A stretch of 64,000 nucleotides of DNA, taken from CAZDBA01 sp965224765 (lineage in GTDB: Bacteria; Planctomycetota; Planctomycetia; Pirellulales; Pirellulaceae). This document shows positions 55,501 through 63,957 of the stretch, one piece after another (positions within the stretch are counted from its first letter, which is position 1; each line of letters begins with the position of its first letter). The position numbers were made by a program, and so were the translations under genes. The stretch spans positions 217,605 through 281,604 of the forward strand of contig CBDDAC010000005.1 of assembly GCA_965224765.1 (NCBI GenBank), written 5' to 3'. Under the pieces are notes generated by a model. The model did not search any database and was not told the origin of the DNA. It saw only the letters and a program-made list of their open reading frames with translations.

Positions 55501-57294
55501 CTACGACTTCAAGCGAATTTCCGTAAGCAGTTGATCGCGAGATGGGTTATTCAACATGCAAGTCAAGTCGGTGTCCGCAGCTGCGTTTTGCAGGCTTACA
55601 CGAAGGACAACGTCGGGTGCCAGGTATTCGAACGTCGTTATTCCGTCTGAAGTCAACGTTTCCAGATCATTCCATGCAACACTTGTAGCATTATCGACTC
55701 GTTGCTGTAACGTAATCGTTGCGCCGTTCCAAACACCGTATACTTCTACAATTCCCCCGCCTCCTTGCCACGTCCAAGGATCGCTTTCTGTGTTGCTGGT
55801 TTGTCTCTCCAACAAAGTGGCGGGTAACTTTGGAACTTCGATTGCGGGAGGGACATCAGTGACTTTCACTGCAAGGTTAAAAGTAATTGTACCGTATCCA
55901 TCCGGCGTAAATTTTACTTGTGTATTTTGCCAAATGGTAGTATCACTCGCGTTTATTTCAATTAAACAATCCGGCACTGCAGTGTGGTCGCCTTTAATCA
56001 CGAACAACCCGGATTTGGATACGGAAAATCGAATGTCAGGTAGGTATTTCGCAAGAAAGCCAGCTGCGTTTTGCGCAATTTGAAAACCCTGTTGAACACC
56101 GGGCTGTGCCGTCTCGTCGACCGTTAGCCCTATCACTTCTCCCGTCTTGCCAAGAACTTGTAGCCACTCCTCAGTGTTTAGGTCGCGCGGAATCCCTGTG
56201 GCTCCAATGTTGAACGAAATGACAGGTCCCCATGGACCGTCGTAGAGCAGTTGGTTGCGTAACTTAACGACACTTTCGAAAGGAATTAGGTCGGAACTAA
56301 ATTCCTTCTTTGACAAATAAGGGTGCTCGAATGAAAATGCGTTGATTGTTGGCTCGGCGTCAATTCCCTCGACCGCAGGGGCGGTAATCGTCGCCTCAAG
56401 GAGGACTCGGTCATCTGGTTTCAGATCATGCAGTCCTGAAAGATCTACGGATTCCAACACGATGGTCAGGTTCTTGCTTACCGTGTTGGGAGGAACTAGT
56501 TTCTGTACGGAAAACTTGATATCGATGTCGTTGTCAGTTTCGCCTTCTGTTATTCGCGACAGATGGTATTGTCCAAGTTTCAATGGAACTGGCGTATCAC
56601 CAAGCTGCCCAATAAACCCCAGATAGCTGAGTTCTCGATCATCATCAAGATTAGATTTGACAAGTTCCGCAATTGCCGCACCAAGCGAAAGTCCCGCACT
56701 TACGATGGTCCCCAAGCCGGGTACCAAACCTGCCGCACTCGCAGCAATCCCAAGCCGGTTTTTGATTCGTTCGAGGAGTTTTGCTTCGCTGGCTTCAGAC
56801 TCTTGAAGATCTAAATCCAGTCGCAGGAATCCTTTGGGCTTACCGGCGAAAAGCACTGTCCTGGACTTGTTGAGATACTCTGCCCACTTATGGCATTTGA
56901 CGGGACCATGATTATCGCACCCTCGTTGCCAGGAAACCGAGTTTGACTGACCGTTCACATCAAGTGTAAAGTTGCCTTCCTGCTGAAACTTGGAACCCAG
57001 CAAAGGCTGAGCAGTTCGATCGTGTTCACTGTTAGAAAAAAGTCGCCGAATTCGCAATTCATCCAGTACGACGACAACGTACTCGTTATCTCCGACCGTG
57101 GCACCGTTTGGCGGCACCAGATCAATTGTGGCAACATTTGAAAGTAGACCGAAGTCTCTTGCCGCAGCAACAAGAAGGCTTGTTATTTCTCCCTGCGATT
57201 TGTCATGTTTTATCAATTCAGCATGACTCATTTTCCCCTTCAGGAATTTGCCGATTGCTTGCTTTTTTGCATTGTCCACACGATCTGTTAACAT
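55501..57294 (-). CDS. Large beta-rich protein with an internal glycine-zipper-like segment, unknown function
   Basis: 598 residues from ATG 57294 (15 codons inside the ORF). No signal peptide. Near residues 180-212 lies a hydrophobic, Gly/Ala-rich stretch (GIAASAAGLVPGLGTIVSAG) that could insert in membranes. C-terminal ~110 residues form a beta domain (VYGVWNGATITLQQRVDNAT, YLAPDVVLRVSLQNA) similar in pattern to short viral or fibre-tip domains. The middle is beta-rich (LKLGQYHLSRI, KDLNTEEWLQVL-like repeats) without known match. It is divergent from the heme peroxidase gene. Pore-forming or adhesive roles are possible guesses only. Confidence 0.5.
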   Translation of the reverse strand: MLTDRVDNAKKQAIGKFLKGKMSHAELIKHDKSQGEITSLLVAAARDFGLLSNVATIDLVPPNGATVGDNEYVVVVLDELRIRRLFSNSEHDRTAQPLLGSKFQQEGNFTLDVNGQSNSVSWQRGCDNHGPVKCHKWAEYLNKSRTVLFAGKPKGFLRLDLDLQESEASEAKLLERIKNRLGIAASAAGLVPGLGTIVSAGLSLGAAIAELVKSNLDDDRELSYLGFIGQLGDTPVPLKLGQYHLSRITEGETDNDIDIKFSVQKLVPPNTVSKNLTIVLESVDLSGLHDLKPDDRVLLEATITAPAVEGIDAEPTINAFSFEHPYLSKKEFSSDLIPFESVVKLRNQLLYDGPWGPVISFNIGATGIPRDLNTEEWLQVLGKTGEVIGLTVDETAQPGVQQGFQIAQNAAGFLAKYLPDIRFSVSKSGLFVIKGDHTAVPDCLIEINASDTTIWQNTQVKFTPDGYGTITFNLAVKVTDVPPAIEVPKLPATLLERQTSNTESDPWTWQGGGGIVEVYGVWNGATITLQQRVDNATSVAWNDLETLTSDGITTFEYLAPDVVLRVSLQNAAADTDLTCMLNNPSRDQLLTEIRLKS

Positions 57295-58039
57295 ACGTCC
57301 ACTCGCTAGTTTGGGAAACGGATTGCACCTAGGGTTCAATCAAATTGAAAATTTCTATGGCAATTCAGCCACAACTAGCACTCTCAAATAATCGAGTGCT
57401 CGTTGTCGATTTTTGGTTCGTTGGTATCGCCGCAGCAATACTCGATTTCTTGGCAGGCTTCCTTTGGAAACTGCAACGAGGCTCATTGATGTCCAATTAA
57501 TTCAAGTCAACTTGAGACCTCAGCTCGAACCAGCTGCCCCTTCTCCAATGCCAGTCAATTGGCTTGATACCTACTTACTCGCGACCTGGTTCCCTAGTCC
57601 GTCATCGAAACTGTTTTTGCCAAGTGTTTACGAGCATTTTGAACCGGAAATTCAGATATCTGCTGTCCCACTGGGAGACAAAATGTCAGCAAGTGAATCA
57701 GTAACAGAATGAATTTATCGGCGATCAGAAGGCCGTTCACGGAGTAGGGTCGCGGTTCGTTGAAACGCTGGATCGAATCGCATGCAATATTTGTGTCCCC
57801 ATCTCAATGCTCGGAATCCTTAACAGCATTGTGGGCGTTTAATTGAATCTGCCGCTTTGCAACGCTGCTGTCCAACCTAAATTGACAATTGTTTCCCCAG
57901 TTCGTATTCACGTTAGACCTACGGGTTCAAAAACCCCAAAAACATTTGACGGCGAAGTGTTTTACGTTCAAATGAATCTGCAATGAGGCGAACGCAAACG
58001 TACTCGCAACTTTTCAACTTTTCAAATTGAAGCAACCAC
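57295..58039. other. Intergenic region, possibly with a 47-codon membrane ORF
   Basis: A 745-bp gap between divergent genes. An ATG at 57357 on the plus strand opens 47 codons (VLVVDFWFVGIAAAILDFLA forms one helix), stopping at 57498-57500. It has no clear ribosome site and no family. The longer plus frame 57413-57712 is not convincing. Promoters for both flanking genes are expected here. Confidence 0.3.
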
Positions 58040-59584
58040 ATGTCCAGTACCAGAACAATTGACGGCTCGGGAAATAACCTCGAACACCCAACCTGGGGCA
58101 AGTCTGGTGAAACTCTACTGCGTCTCACAACGCCCGCGTATGCTGGCAGAAACGGGCCATCAGGATCGAATCGTCCATGTCCCAAGAAAATCAGTGACAT
58201 TGTTTGCGCGCAATCTGAGTCATTGGAAAACTCGAAGGGCTTATCCGACTACATGTGGGCGTGGGGCCAGTTCCTGGATCACGAAATGGATCTATCTCCG
58301 GAGGCAGAACCCAGAGAAGCCTTCCCGATCATGCTCCCTCGACGAAAGAAGATTTCTTTTTTTCGATCGGCGTATGATCCGTCGACCGGCACGGGAATTG
58401 GCAATGCACGTCAACAAGTAAATGTCTTGTCTTCATTTATTGATGGCGCAAATGTATATGGATCCAATTCAACCCGTGCGGCCATACTGCGCGTGTTTGA
58501 TGGCTCTGGAAAACTTGTCGTCGATCGACGGAACTTGTTACCCAAAAACCCAGGTGGCCTGCCGAATGCTCCTAATTCGTCCTCAAAGTTTTTTATAGCG
58601 GGCGACATCAGAGCGAATGAACATTGCGTCTTAACTTGTCTTCACACATTGTTCGTTCGCGAACACAATTTGGTTTGTGCCCGACTCAAGTCAGATCGAC
58701 GTTTCAAGGGGCAAGACGTGACTGACGAGGAGATTTACCAACAAGCGCGTCGAATCGTAAGCGGCGAAATGCAGGGGATTACGTACAATGAGTTTTTGCC
58801 AGCATTGCTTGGCGACGATGCGCTAACTCCCTATGGCGAATACAATCAGGAAGTTGACCCAACAATTTCCAATATCTTCTCTACCGTAGCCTATCGTTTG
58901 GGGCACAGCATGCTGTCCCCCGAAGTAAAGCTGGACGGCAAAGGACTTAAGCCAATCCCCTTCAAAGACCTGTTCTTTCGACCAGAGCTTGTGGAGAAAC
59001 GCGGAATCTCGCCGTTTTTGGGTGGTCTTGCGCAGCAGCGAATGCAAAACATTGATACTAAGGCTGTTGACGCAGTTCGCGTGTTTCTGTTCAAAAATCT
59101 TCCAAACGCGCCGCTTGATTTGGCCGCTCTAAACATTCAACGCGGTCGGGATCATGGTTTGCCTGGTTACAACCAGTGTCGCGCGGACTTCGGCCTGTCT
59201 CGGATGGAGTCGTTTTCACAAATCTCGTCCAACGAAGAAACTTGTGCTCGATTGAAAGACGCCTACAGTGACGTTGATCTCATCGATCCTTGGGTTGGCG
59301 GCCTCGCCGAAGATCACCATGCAGACGCGGCTGTCGGTGAGCTGTTTTTCCATGTACTTAAGGATCAATTTGAAAGATTAAGAGACGGCGATCGTTTCTG
59401 GTACCAAAACGACTTGGCCTTGACTGACAAGGAAAGAAACGACATTGAAAACACGACGCTGTCCAAAATCATTTTGCGAAATTCGAAGATTAGCAAAATT
59501 CAAAAAGATGTTTTTCGTGTGACGGGAAAGGCCACTCGGAAAAAAAGAAAACCAACAAAAGTGAAAAGTGGCTACAAGCGGTAG
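58040..59584 (+). CDS. Animal-type heme peroxidase
   Basis: 514 residues without signal peptide. Animal heme-dependent peroxidase features: WAWGQFLDHEMDLSP with Gln77, Asp80 and distal His81 (the Q..DH set of myeloperoxidase-type enzymes), SSFIDGANVYGS, LHTLFVREHNLVCARLK, proximal His289 in AYRLGHSML, and LNIQRGRDHGLPGYNQCR. These enzymes use H2O2 to oxidise halides or aromatic substrates. The last ~25 residues are very basic (KATRKKRKPTKVK). Bacterial homologues are often exported by non-classical routes. The gene is monocistronic. Confidence 0.85.
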   Translation: MSSTRTIDGSGNNLEHPTWGKSGETLLRLTTPAYAGRNGPSGSNRPCPKKISDIVCAQSESLENSKGLSDYMWAWGQFLDHEMDLSPEAEPREAFPIMLPRRKKISFFRSAYDPSTGTGIGNARQQVNVLSSFIDGANVYGSNSTRAAILRVFDGSGKLVVDRRNLLPKNPGGLPNAPNSSSKFFIAGDIRANEHCVLTCLHTLFVREHNLVCARLKSDRRFKGQDVTDEEIYQQARRIVSGEMQGITYNEFLPALLGDDALTPYGEYNQEVDPTISNIFSTVAYRLGHSMLSPEVKLDGKGLKPIPFKDLFFRPELVEKRGISPFLGGLAQQRMQNIDTKAVDAVRVFLFKNLPNAPLDLAALNIQRGRDHGLPGYNQCRADFGLSRMESFSQISSNEETCARLKDAYSDVDLIDPWVGGLAEDHHADAAVGELFFHVLKDQFERLRDGDRFWYQNDLALTDKERNDIENTTLSKIILRNSKISKIQKDVFRVTGKATRKKRKPTKVKSGYKR

Positions 59585-59951
59585 GCGATTCTGTTTTTGT
59601 CAAATTGTATTACGTAACCACCACTTCAAAATCCGTTGTACTTGACTGGAGAAGAAATGAATCGACCGCCGAGTTTTGCGATTAAGGGACACAGCACCAA
59701 ATGATTTCAAATCAGGCTTATTTAGATCCTGCTCTTACGCTATTGAAAACCATGGCCTGCCCCCAGTCTCTTGCCACTAGACTTAGAGCAGATAAACGAC
59801 GACAAATGAAGGAAGTGTCTCAATAATTGCTGTCGTTGAAAGTTGTTTCCGGAAGGTGACATTGTCGCCCATTCGAATCTCATCTTCCATACGTCGGTTG
59901 CCGCCAATGGGAGGCCTCCATGAACGCCGTGTTATTATTGAGAGTCATTTT

Positions 59952-60101
59952 ATGCCAAAACAAGATCTCGCCGATCCGATCATAATTGCCGCCCTCGATC
60001 GTCTGACTCACCGTTGCAACATCATCGAAACCAAAGGCGAAAGCTACCGACTCAAGGACGCAAAACGAAGAGCCGGTACCACCAGAAAGAAGTCCGCTTA
60101 A
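59952..60101 (+). pseudogene. IS21-family IstB C-terminal remnant
   Basis: ATG 59952 opens 49 codons; AALDRLTHRCNIIETKGESY and RLKDAKRRAG match the C-terminal end of the IstB helper ATPase. Walker motifs and the rest of IstB and IstA are missing. The sequence upstream (59585-59951) shows no matching frame and no other gene. Confidence 0.6.
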
Positions 60102-60181
60102 CTTTACCAGACTAGACGTTCACCCCCTCATGTTTTTTTATACCTAGCGCCGCCGTTTTCAGCCGCCAGACGCCGCTCTTT

Positions 60182-60397
60182 TCAACCGCCGTCAACAGGC
60201 GACTCCTTCTCAGCCCAACCTCCAATTCTCTTGTTGGATGGCTTGACGGAAATGACGGGGCAGTTTGTGTGACGGACGACCGACTCGGCAACGCTACCCA
60301 GAATCGCTCTTCCCAAACCGGTTCGACCGTGAGTTCCGAGCACGATGAAATCATAGTTGTGGGCATCGGCGTAATCGGTGATTGCAGCCGCGGTCTT
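60182..60397 (-). pseudogene. Universal stress protein (UspA) C-terminal fragment
   Basis: A minus-strand frame from about 60397 to a TGA at 60182-60184 reads KTAAAITDYADAHNYDFIVL, then GTHGRTGLGRAILGSVAESV and VRHTNCPVISV. GTHGRTG plus GSVAESVVR is the ATP-binding G-2x-G-9x-G(S/T) signature at the end of Usp proteins. Only this last third remains. The sequence above about 60400 is unrelated, so the gene was cut at that point, close to the tRNA fragment at 60653. Confidence 0.6.
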
Positions 60398-60652
60398 GGG
60401 GGAAGGCGAGGTTGTTCAACGCCTGTGGTCGAGCGGAGCATTTCGAACTGAAGTGGTAAATGCGCCAAGAGGCCGCTGAATCGACACCAATTCTGACACT
60501 TCCCCTGAATTGCGAGGATGTCGTTTGCTATCGATTGTCACACACCAGATATGTCTTTGCTTCCAGAACCAGGGCTTAGAGGGCGAGCCATAGAGATATC
60601 CTCGTGAATAGTGACACAATCGTACGAGGAAGCCTGAAGAGGCAAGAAAACA

Positions 60653-60705
60653 GCGGACGGAGAGGGATTCGAACCCCCGGTACCATAACAGTACGCCGGT
60701 TTTCA
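60653..60705 (-). repeat. 3' fragment of a serine-type tRNA, probable attachment site
   Basis: On the minus strand it reads TGAAAACCGGCGTAC, a variable arm (GTAC...GTAC pair), then GGGGGTTCGAATCCCTC (T arm, intact TTCGAAT loop) and TCCGTCC (acceptor 3' strand). The long variable arm and the TGA in the anticodon-loop position suggest tRNA-Ser(UGA). The 5' half is not present on the expected side. The fragment borders the integrase/primase/excisionase remnants at 60.9-63.6 kb, as expected for the att site of an element integrated in a tRNA gene. Confidence 0.65.
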
Positions 60706-60899
60706 AATACAAGAGCCCTGTTTTTTCGAGGCTTTTATAGCGGTACTTCCCAAAAATCTTTTTCCATATTTTCGGATGAATTTCTTTTACTCCAACGGGT
60801 TTAGGTCCACGAAAAGGTCCAGTCGGTACGTCTTTGGCGCCCCAAAGAAAATTGCCCCGGTGTAGGGCCGGGGCAACAAGATTACATTGAGTTTTTATT

Positions 60900-61139
60900 T
60901 CAGTCTCCTAAATGTTTCAGCCTCTTGCTTGAAAGATAGTTCCTTTTCACTCCCTGCCTGTACTTGAGTGCATCAACACGTACAGCGTCTAGGTAGAGTT
61001 GCAATTGTTCGTTACTCACGCGAATGGTGCCACGCCCGAGTCCAATGCGGTAGCATGCCAGTTTCCCAGCTTCAATTAGCGCGTACACAATTTGGTGTGA
61101 GACCTTCAATTGCTCTGCAACCTGAGCCACGGAGTTCAT
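60900..61139 (-). CDS. Excisionase-like helix-turn-helix DNA-binding protein
   Basis: 79 residues from ATG 61139, which overlaps the TGA of the preceding small gene (ATGA). The MerR-like/excisionase HTH is clear: SVAQVAEQLKVSHQIVYALI, EAGKLACYRIGLGRGTIRVS, NEQLQLYLDAVRVDALKYR. Proteins of this kind direct excision of integrated elements together with a tyrosine integrase. The longer ORF upstream is not needed for the domain. Confidence 0.7.
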   Translation of the reverse strand: MNSVAQVAEQLKVSHQIVYALIEAGKLACYRIGLGRGTIRVSNEQLQLYLDAVRVDALKYRQGVKRNYLSSKRLKHLGD

Positions 61140-61291
61140 TTCTTCGCTCCGTACAGACGACAAAGCTGCTGAAGGCTTCTCCAACTTAAAAATCCTTCGA
61201 ACTGCCCATTTGCAAATTTGCAAAAGCAGCCATCGGCTTCTTTCTGGCTGAGGGAGCATTTTGATTTACCGATTTTTGTGATCGTGACCAT
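61136..61291 (-). CDS. Small protein of the integrated element, unknown
   Basis: 51 residues from ATG 61291 (MVTITKIGKSKCSLSQKEAD). Its TGA overlaps the ATG of the excisionase-like gene by four bases, a sign of coupled translation. The sequence (GCFCKFANGQFEGFLSWRSL) has three Cys and no known family. Such small unknown genes are common in integrated elements. Confidence 0.45.
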   Translation of the reverse strand: MVTITKIGKSKCSLSQKEADGCFCKFANGQFEGFLSWRSLQQLCRLYGAKK

Positions 61292-61484
61292 TTCTTTTTC
61301 CTTGTATTTGTAAGACGTACAGTAGGTTTCTTTTCCATGCTGCTTTGCAGCCACTACAAAGTGGCACTAAAACACATGGCAGGCTGTTGCCAGCCAGAGT
61401 GACGGGTTTCGCCATTTGTATGCGTTTGCGGCACAACAAATTGGCGCATCGTTGTCTCTCTGGGTTATTTGCGAGTCGTACCAT
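61266..61484 (-). CDS. Possible small Cys-containing protein
   Basis: 72 residues. CANLLCRKRI and LCSGCKAAWK give two Cys pairs, like a small zinc ribbon. It overlaps the next gene by 26 bases. No family and no strong ribosome site, so this may also be a shadow frame. Confidence 0.25.
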   Translation of the reverse strand: MVRLANNPERQRCANLLCRKRIQMAKPVTLAGNSLPCVLVPLCSGCKAAWKRNLLYVLQIQGKRNGHDHKNR

Positions 61485-61537
61485 GGGTACACCTAGGCCC
61501 TTTATGCTGAATCAGTTTTTTGATTGAGACTCATGTT

Positions 61538-62074
61538 TCATATTCCTTTCTGAGCTTCAGTTATTTTTCGTCGTAACTGTTTCGTGTTTTTTACTGGAGG
61601 CTCGCACCTATCGGCAAAGCTGTACAGAATTGGCAGTGCCTCTTGAGATGTAAGCCGAAAATCTCGAATGAGACGGCATGCAACAGCAAAACATGCGTTA
61701 TCTCTGTGGCCTTGTTTGGCTCCAGGTATCGCAGCGATATACCGCCACGCTCGATAACACATGTCACCCTCAAACTCGATTGGCTCCCCATTGGTTTTCT
61801 TTTTGGGGAGCCAATCTGAGCTAAAGGGTTGCAGCTTGCTCACGTTATCAAAGCCCTTGGGGCAATAATACGTATGGCCATCTACAACAGATCCGGGTGC
61901 AACAACATACCCACCTGAACTAGATCTGATATCAATCTCACCTATCGAATTTCCGACGCTACCGCCCTTAAAGTAAAGATGGGGTCCTCGTTTGGTCACG
62001 CACACAACTGAAATGTAATGCCGCAATTTTTTAAACCACTCTCTACCTAGCGCCACATCGTCAAAATCCAATAC
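61538..62074 (-). pseudogene. DNA primase/polymerase (prim-pol) domain protein, 5' end removed by the IS element
   Basis: The frame opens in the IS end and runs to 61538. Features of archaeo-eukaryotic bifunctional prim-pol proteins: SVLDFDDVALG-like acidic strand, GEIDIRSSSGGYVVAPGS, and HTYYCPKGF, then a helical C-terminal domain (FAVACRLIRDFRLTSQEALP). The N-terminal catalytic Asp motifs are lost at the IS boundary (62075). It belongs to the same integrated element as the excisionase and the integrase fragment. Confidence 0.6.
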
Positions 62075-62114
62075 TGAAGTGGACCCCAATTATTGGACCA
62101 CCGGCGGGCAAAGT

Positions 62115-62966
62115 TTAGATAGAAGAAGATTTCTTCTTTGATCGGCCGGGACGGTAGACTTCCCATGGTGTTTGACGGTCGAGCGACTGATGACGGCGTT
62201 GATGTCCGTAGTAATTCAGGTACTCTCCGAGCCCTTTGTAACAATCGGTTCCGGTGACGTATTCCTTGAGATAGACCTCCTCGTATTTGACAGTTCTCCA
62301 GAGTCTTTCGATCATTACGTTGTCGATCGCACGGCCTTTGCCATCCATACTGATGGCGACATCGCTAGACTTGAGTGTTTCAGTAAATTCGCGGCTGGTG
62401 AATTGCGAACCTTGATCGGTGTTGAAGATTTCCGGCTTTGATTTTGACAACGCTTCCTCCAATGCTTCTACGCAAAAGTCAACATTCATACTGTTGGACA
62501 ATCGCCAAGAGATCACATATCGGCTGTACCAATCCATCACGGCCACTAAGTAAAAGAAGCCAAACTGCATCGGGATGTAAGTAATGTCGCAGCACCAAAC
62601 TTGGTCGGGCCTCACGATATCGAGAGACCTCAACAAGTAGGGGTAAATTCGATGCCCTTCGTTTCGAACCGTTGTGCAAGGCTTGGGAGCCAAGCTTTCA
62701 ATCCCCATTTTCCTCATTAAACGCTGGATTCGCTTGCGATTGACGCCATGACCCAAGTCCTTCAAAAAGTCGACCATTTGACGCGAACCACGGGCCGGTC
62801 GACGCAGATGTTCCTCGTCAATCAGTCGCATCAACCGAAGGTTCTCGACTGTCTCGGGAGCCGGTTGGTAATAAACGTTGCTGCGATGCAAGCCAAGTAT
62901 TCGACACTGTTGGCGGATACTCAGATCAGGGTTGTCGAAGTCGATCCAGCTCCTTGCTTCACTCAC
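62115..62966 (-). CDS. IS3-family transposase OrfB (integrase catalytic domain)
   Basis: 283 residues. N-terminal HTH-like part (LSIRQQCRILGLHRSNVYY), then the rve/DDE core: VRPDQVWCCDITYIPMQFG with the first Asp, FNTDQGSQFTSREF with the second, and AIDNVMIERLWRTVKYEEVY with the Glu. Ends GHQRRHQSLDRQTPWEVY. It starts with GTG 62966 and overlaps OrfA by eight bases; an A9 run in the end of OrfA is a likely -1 slippery site for making the OrfAB fusion. Confidence 0.9.
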   Translation of the reverse strand: MSEARSWIDFDNPDLSIRQQCRILGLHRSNVYYQPAPETVENLRLMRLIDEEHLRRPARGSRQMVDFLKDLGHGVNRKRIQRLMRKMGIESLAPKPCTTVRNEGHRIYPYLLRSLDIVRPDQVWCCDITYIPMQFGFFYLVAVMDWYSRYVISWRLSNSMNVDFCVEALEEALSKSKPEIFNTDQGSQFTSREFTETLKSSDVAISMDGKGRAIDNVMIERLWRTVKYEEVYLKEYVTGTDCYKGLGEYLNYYGHQRRHQSLDRQTPWEVYRPGRSKKKSSSI

Positions 62967-63255
62967 CGTCCTGGGCCACTTTTTTTTTGAGCCACTCCAG
63001 TTGAACTTTCAAGCGACCGATCTGCTCGTACAACTCGGCTGCCTGAGGCTCATCGCTGGGCGTCTGAGCCCCTTTCGTCTCGCCTTCAAAAACGACTTCT
63101 GCGCCGTCAATCAACTGTTTCTTCCAAAGATTGATTTGGGTCACATGAAGTTTGTGTTTTTTGGCCAACTCCGTAATCGTACGATTCTCTTTGACAGCCT
63201 CGATCGCTATCTTCGCCTTAAAAGACGAACCGAAACGACGGCGCTTCCGTGCCAT
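62959..63255 (-). CDS. IS3-family transposase OrfA (DNA-binding)
   Basis: 98 residues. The HTH (FGSSFKAKIAIEAVKENRTI, TELAKKHKLHVTQINLWKKQ) is followed by a leucine-zipper-like helix (AAELYEQIGRLKVQLEWLKK). It binds the IS ends and forms the fusion with OrfB by programmed frameshift at the A-rich end (the stretch that encodes KKKVAQDGE). Confidence 0.9.
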   Translation of the reverse strand: MARKRRRFGSSFKAKIAIEAVKENRTITELAKKHKLHVTQINLWKKQLIDGAEVVFEGETKGAQTPSDEPQAAELYEQIGRLKVQLEWLKKKVAQDGE

Positions 63256-63355
63256 AATTCTTTCCTCAATAATGAAACTAATAATGCTACCAGTTTCACC
63301 GATTCAAGCGACTTTTCTATCTAAGCCGGTGGTCCGATAATGGGGGTCCACTTCA

Positions 63356-63600
63356 CCGGTACGCAATGGAACAAAGACAACATCGGCAAACGAATGGAAA
63401 CGCTTCGCAACACCGTAGGCAAACGCTATGCACTCTATGATCTTCGCCATACACGCATTACCAAAATGGTAAAAGCCGGCATGGACACTCACATGATCGC
63501 CAAACTCGTGGGGACGTCTGTACTGATGATTGAGAAATACTACGATCACAGCGATGAAGATGCCAAGTTTATGCTGAATGCCATGATGTCCCTGAGTTGA
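63356..63600 (+). pseudogene. Tyrosine integrase, C-terminal fragment after the IS element
   Basis: The coding sequence begins right at the right IS end. It contains YDLRHTRITKMVKAGMDTHM, with the second catalytic Arg of the LRHT motif, IAKLVGTSVLMIEKYYDHSD, with the His/Trp region and the nucleophile Tyr in EKYYDH, and then a stop at 63600. The N-terminal half with the first catalytic Arg is missing, so the integrase is dead. Together with the prim-pol and excisionase remnants it marks an integrated element. Confidence 0.75.
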
Positions 63601-63615
63601 TTGCCTACGACTGTA

Positions 63616-63957
63616 CTACGCGGCTCTCAGTCCTACTTTTGTTTCTACGCGATTGAGCCGCTTACCGTGGCTTTGTTGTACCTCTCGTAGTGATTCGTAG
63701 CGATCACCAAACGCGCCAAAGATGTCGTTGCCGTGATTTTCAAGTACAACATCGAAGTAGTGCATCATCTCCTTTTTAGATTTTTCAATTTCTGCTCTTA
63801 ACTCTTGCTTCGATGCCTCAATTTCCTCTCGTAGAGTTGTTTTGAGATTTTCAAGATCTTGTTTAGTAGCAAGCTGATCCTGCTTTGAAGCCAGTTGCTC
63901 AATCATCGTAATGATCTTTTGAATATCAGCCTGTGTTGCTGGAGCAGTATCTGTCAT
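63616..63957 (-). CDS. Coiled-coil protein of unknown function
   Basis: 113 residues. Almost entirely helical, with heptads from ~8 to 70 (MIEQLASKQDQLATKQDLEN, EEIEASKQELRAEIEKSKKE) and a short C-terminal domain (FGDRYESLREVQQSHGKRLN). Similar small proteins appear next to toxin-antitoxin or prophage genes, but none can be named. A start at ATG 63957 has no clear Shine-Dalgarno. Confidence 0.55.
   Translation of the reverse strand: MTDTAPATQADIQKIITMIEQLASKQDQLATKQDLENLKTTLREEIEASKQELRAEIEKSKKEMMHYFDVVLENHGNDIFGAFGDRYESLREVQQSHGKRLNRVETKVGLRAA

Larger units (their letters stand above)
62075..63355 (-). mobile_element. Complete IS3-family insertion sequence
   Basis: About 1281 bp. Terminal inverted repeats of 30 bases lie at 62075-62104 (TGAAGTGGACCCCAATTATT...) and 63326-63355 (complement of TGAAGTGGACCCCCATTATC...) and differ at only three positions. 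Both transposase frames are intact. The flanks show no 3-4 bp direct repeat (left AATAC, right CCGGT), although IS3 elements normally make one. The left flank is a primase cut at its 5' end and the right flank is an integrase cut at its 5' end, which suggests deletion between two IS copies. Confidence 0.85.

Noticed and set aside
57413..57712. Plus-strand ORF of 99 codons in the peroxidase upstream gap
   Set aside because: No family or start signal; probably random open frame.
60112..60468. Minus-strand ORF of 118 codons over the UspA fragment
   Set aside because: It is a shadow; the UspA match is in another frame of the same strand.
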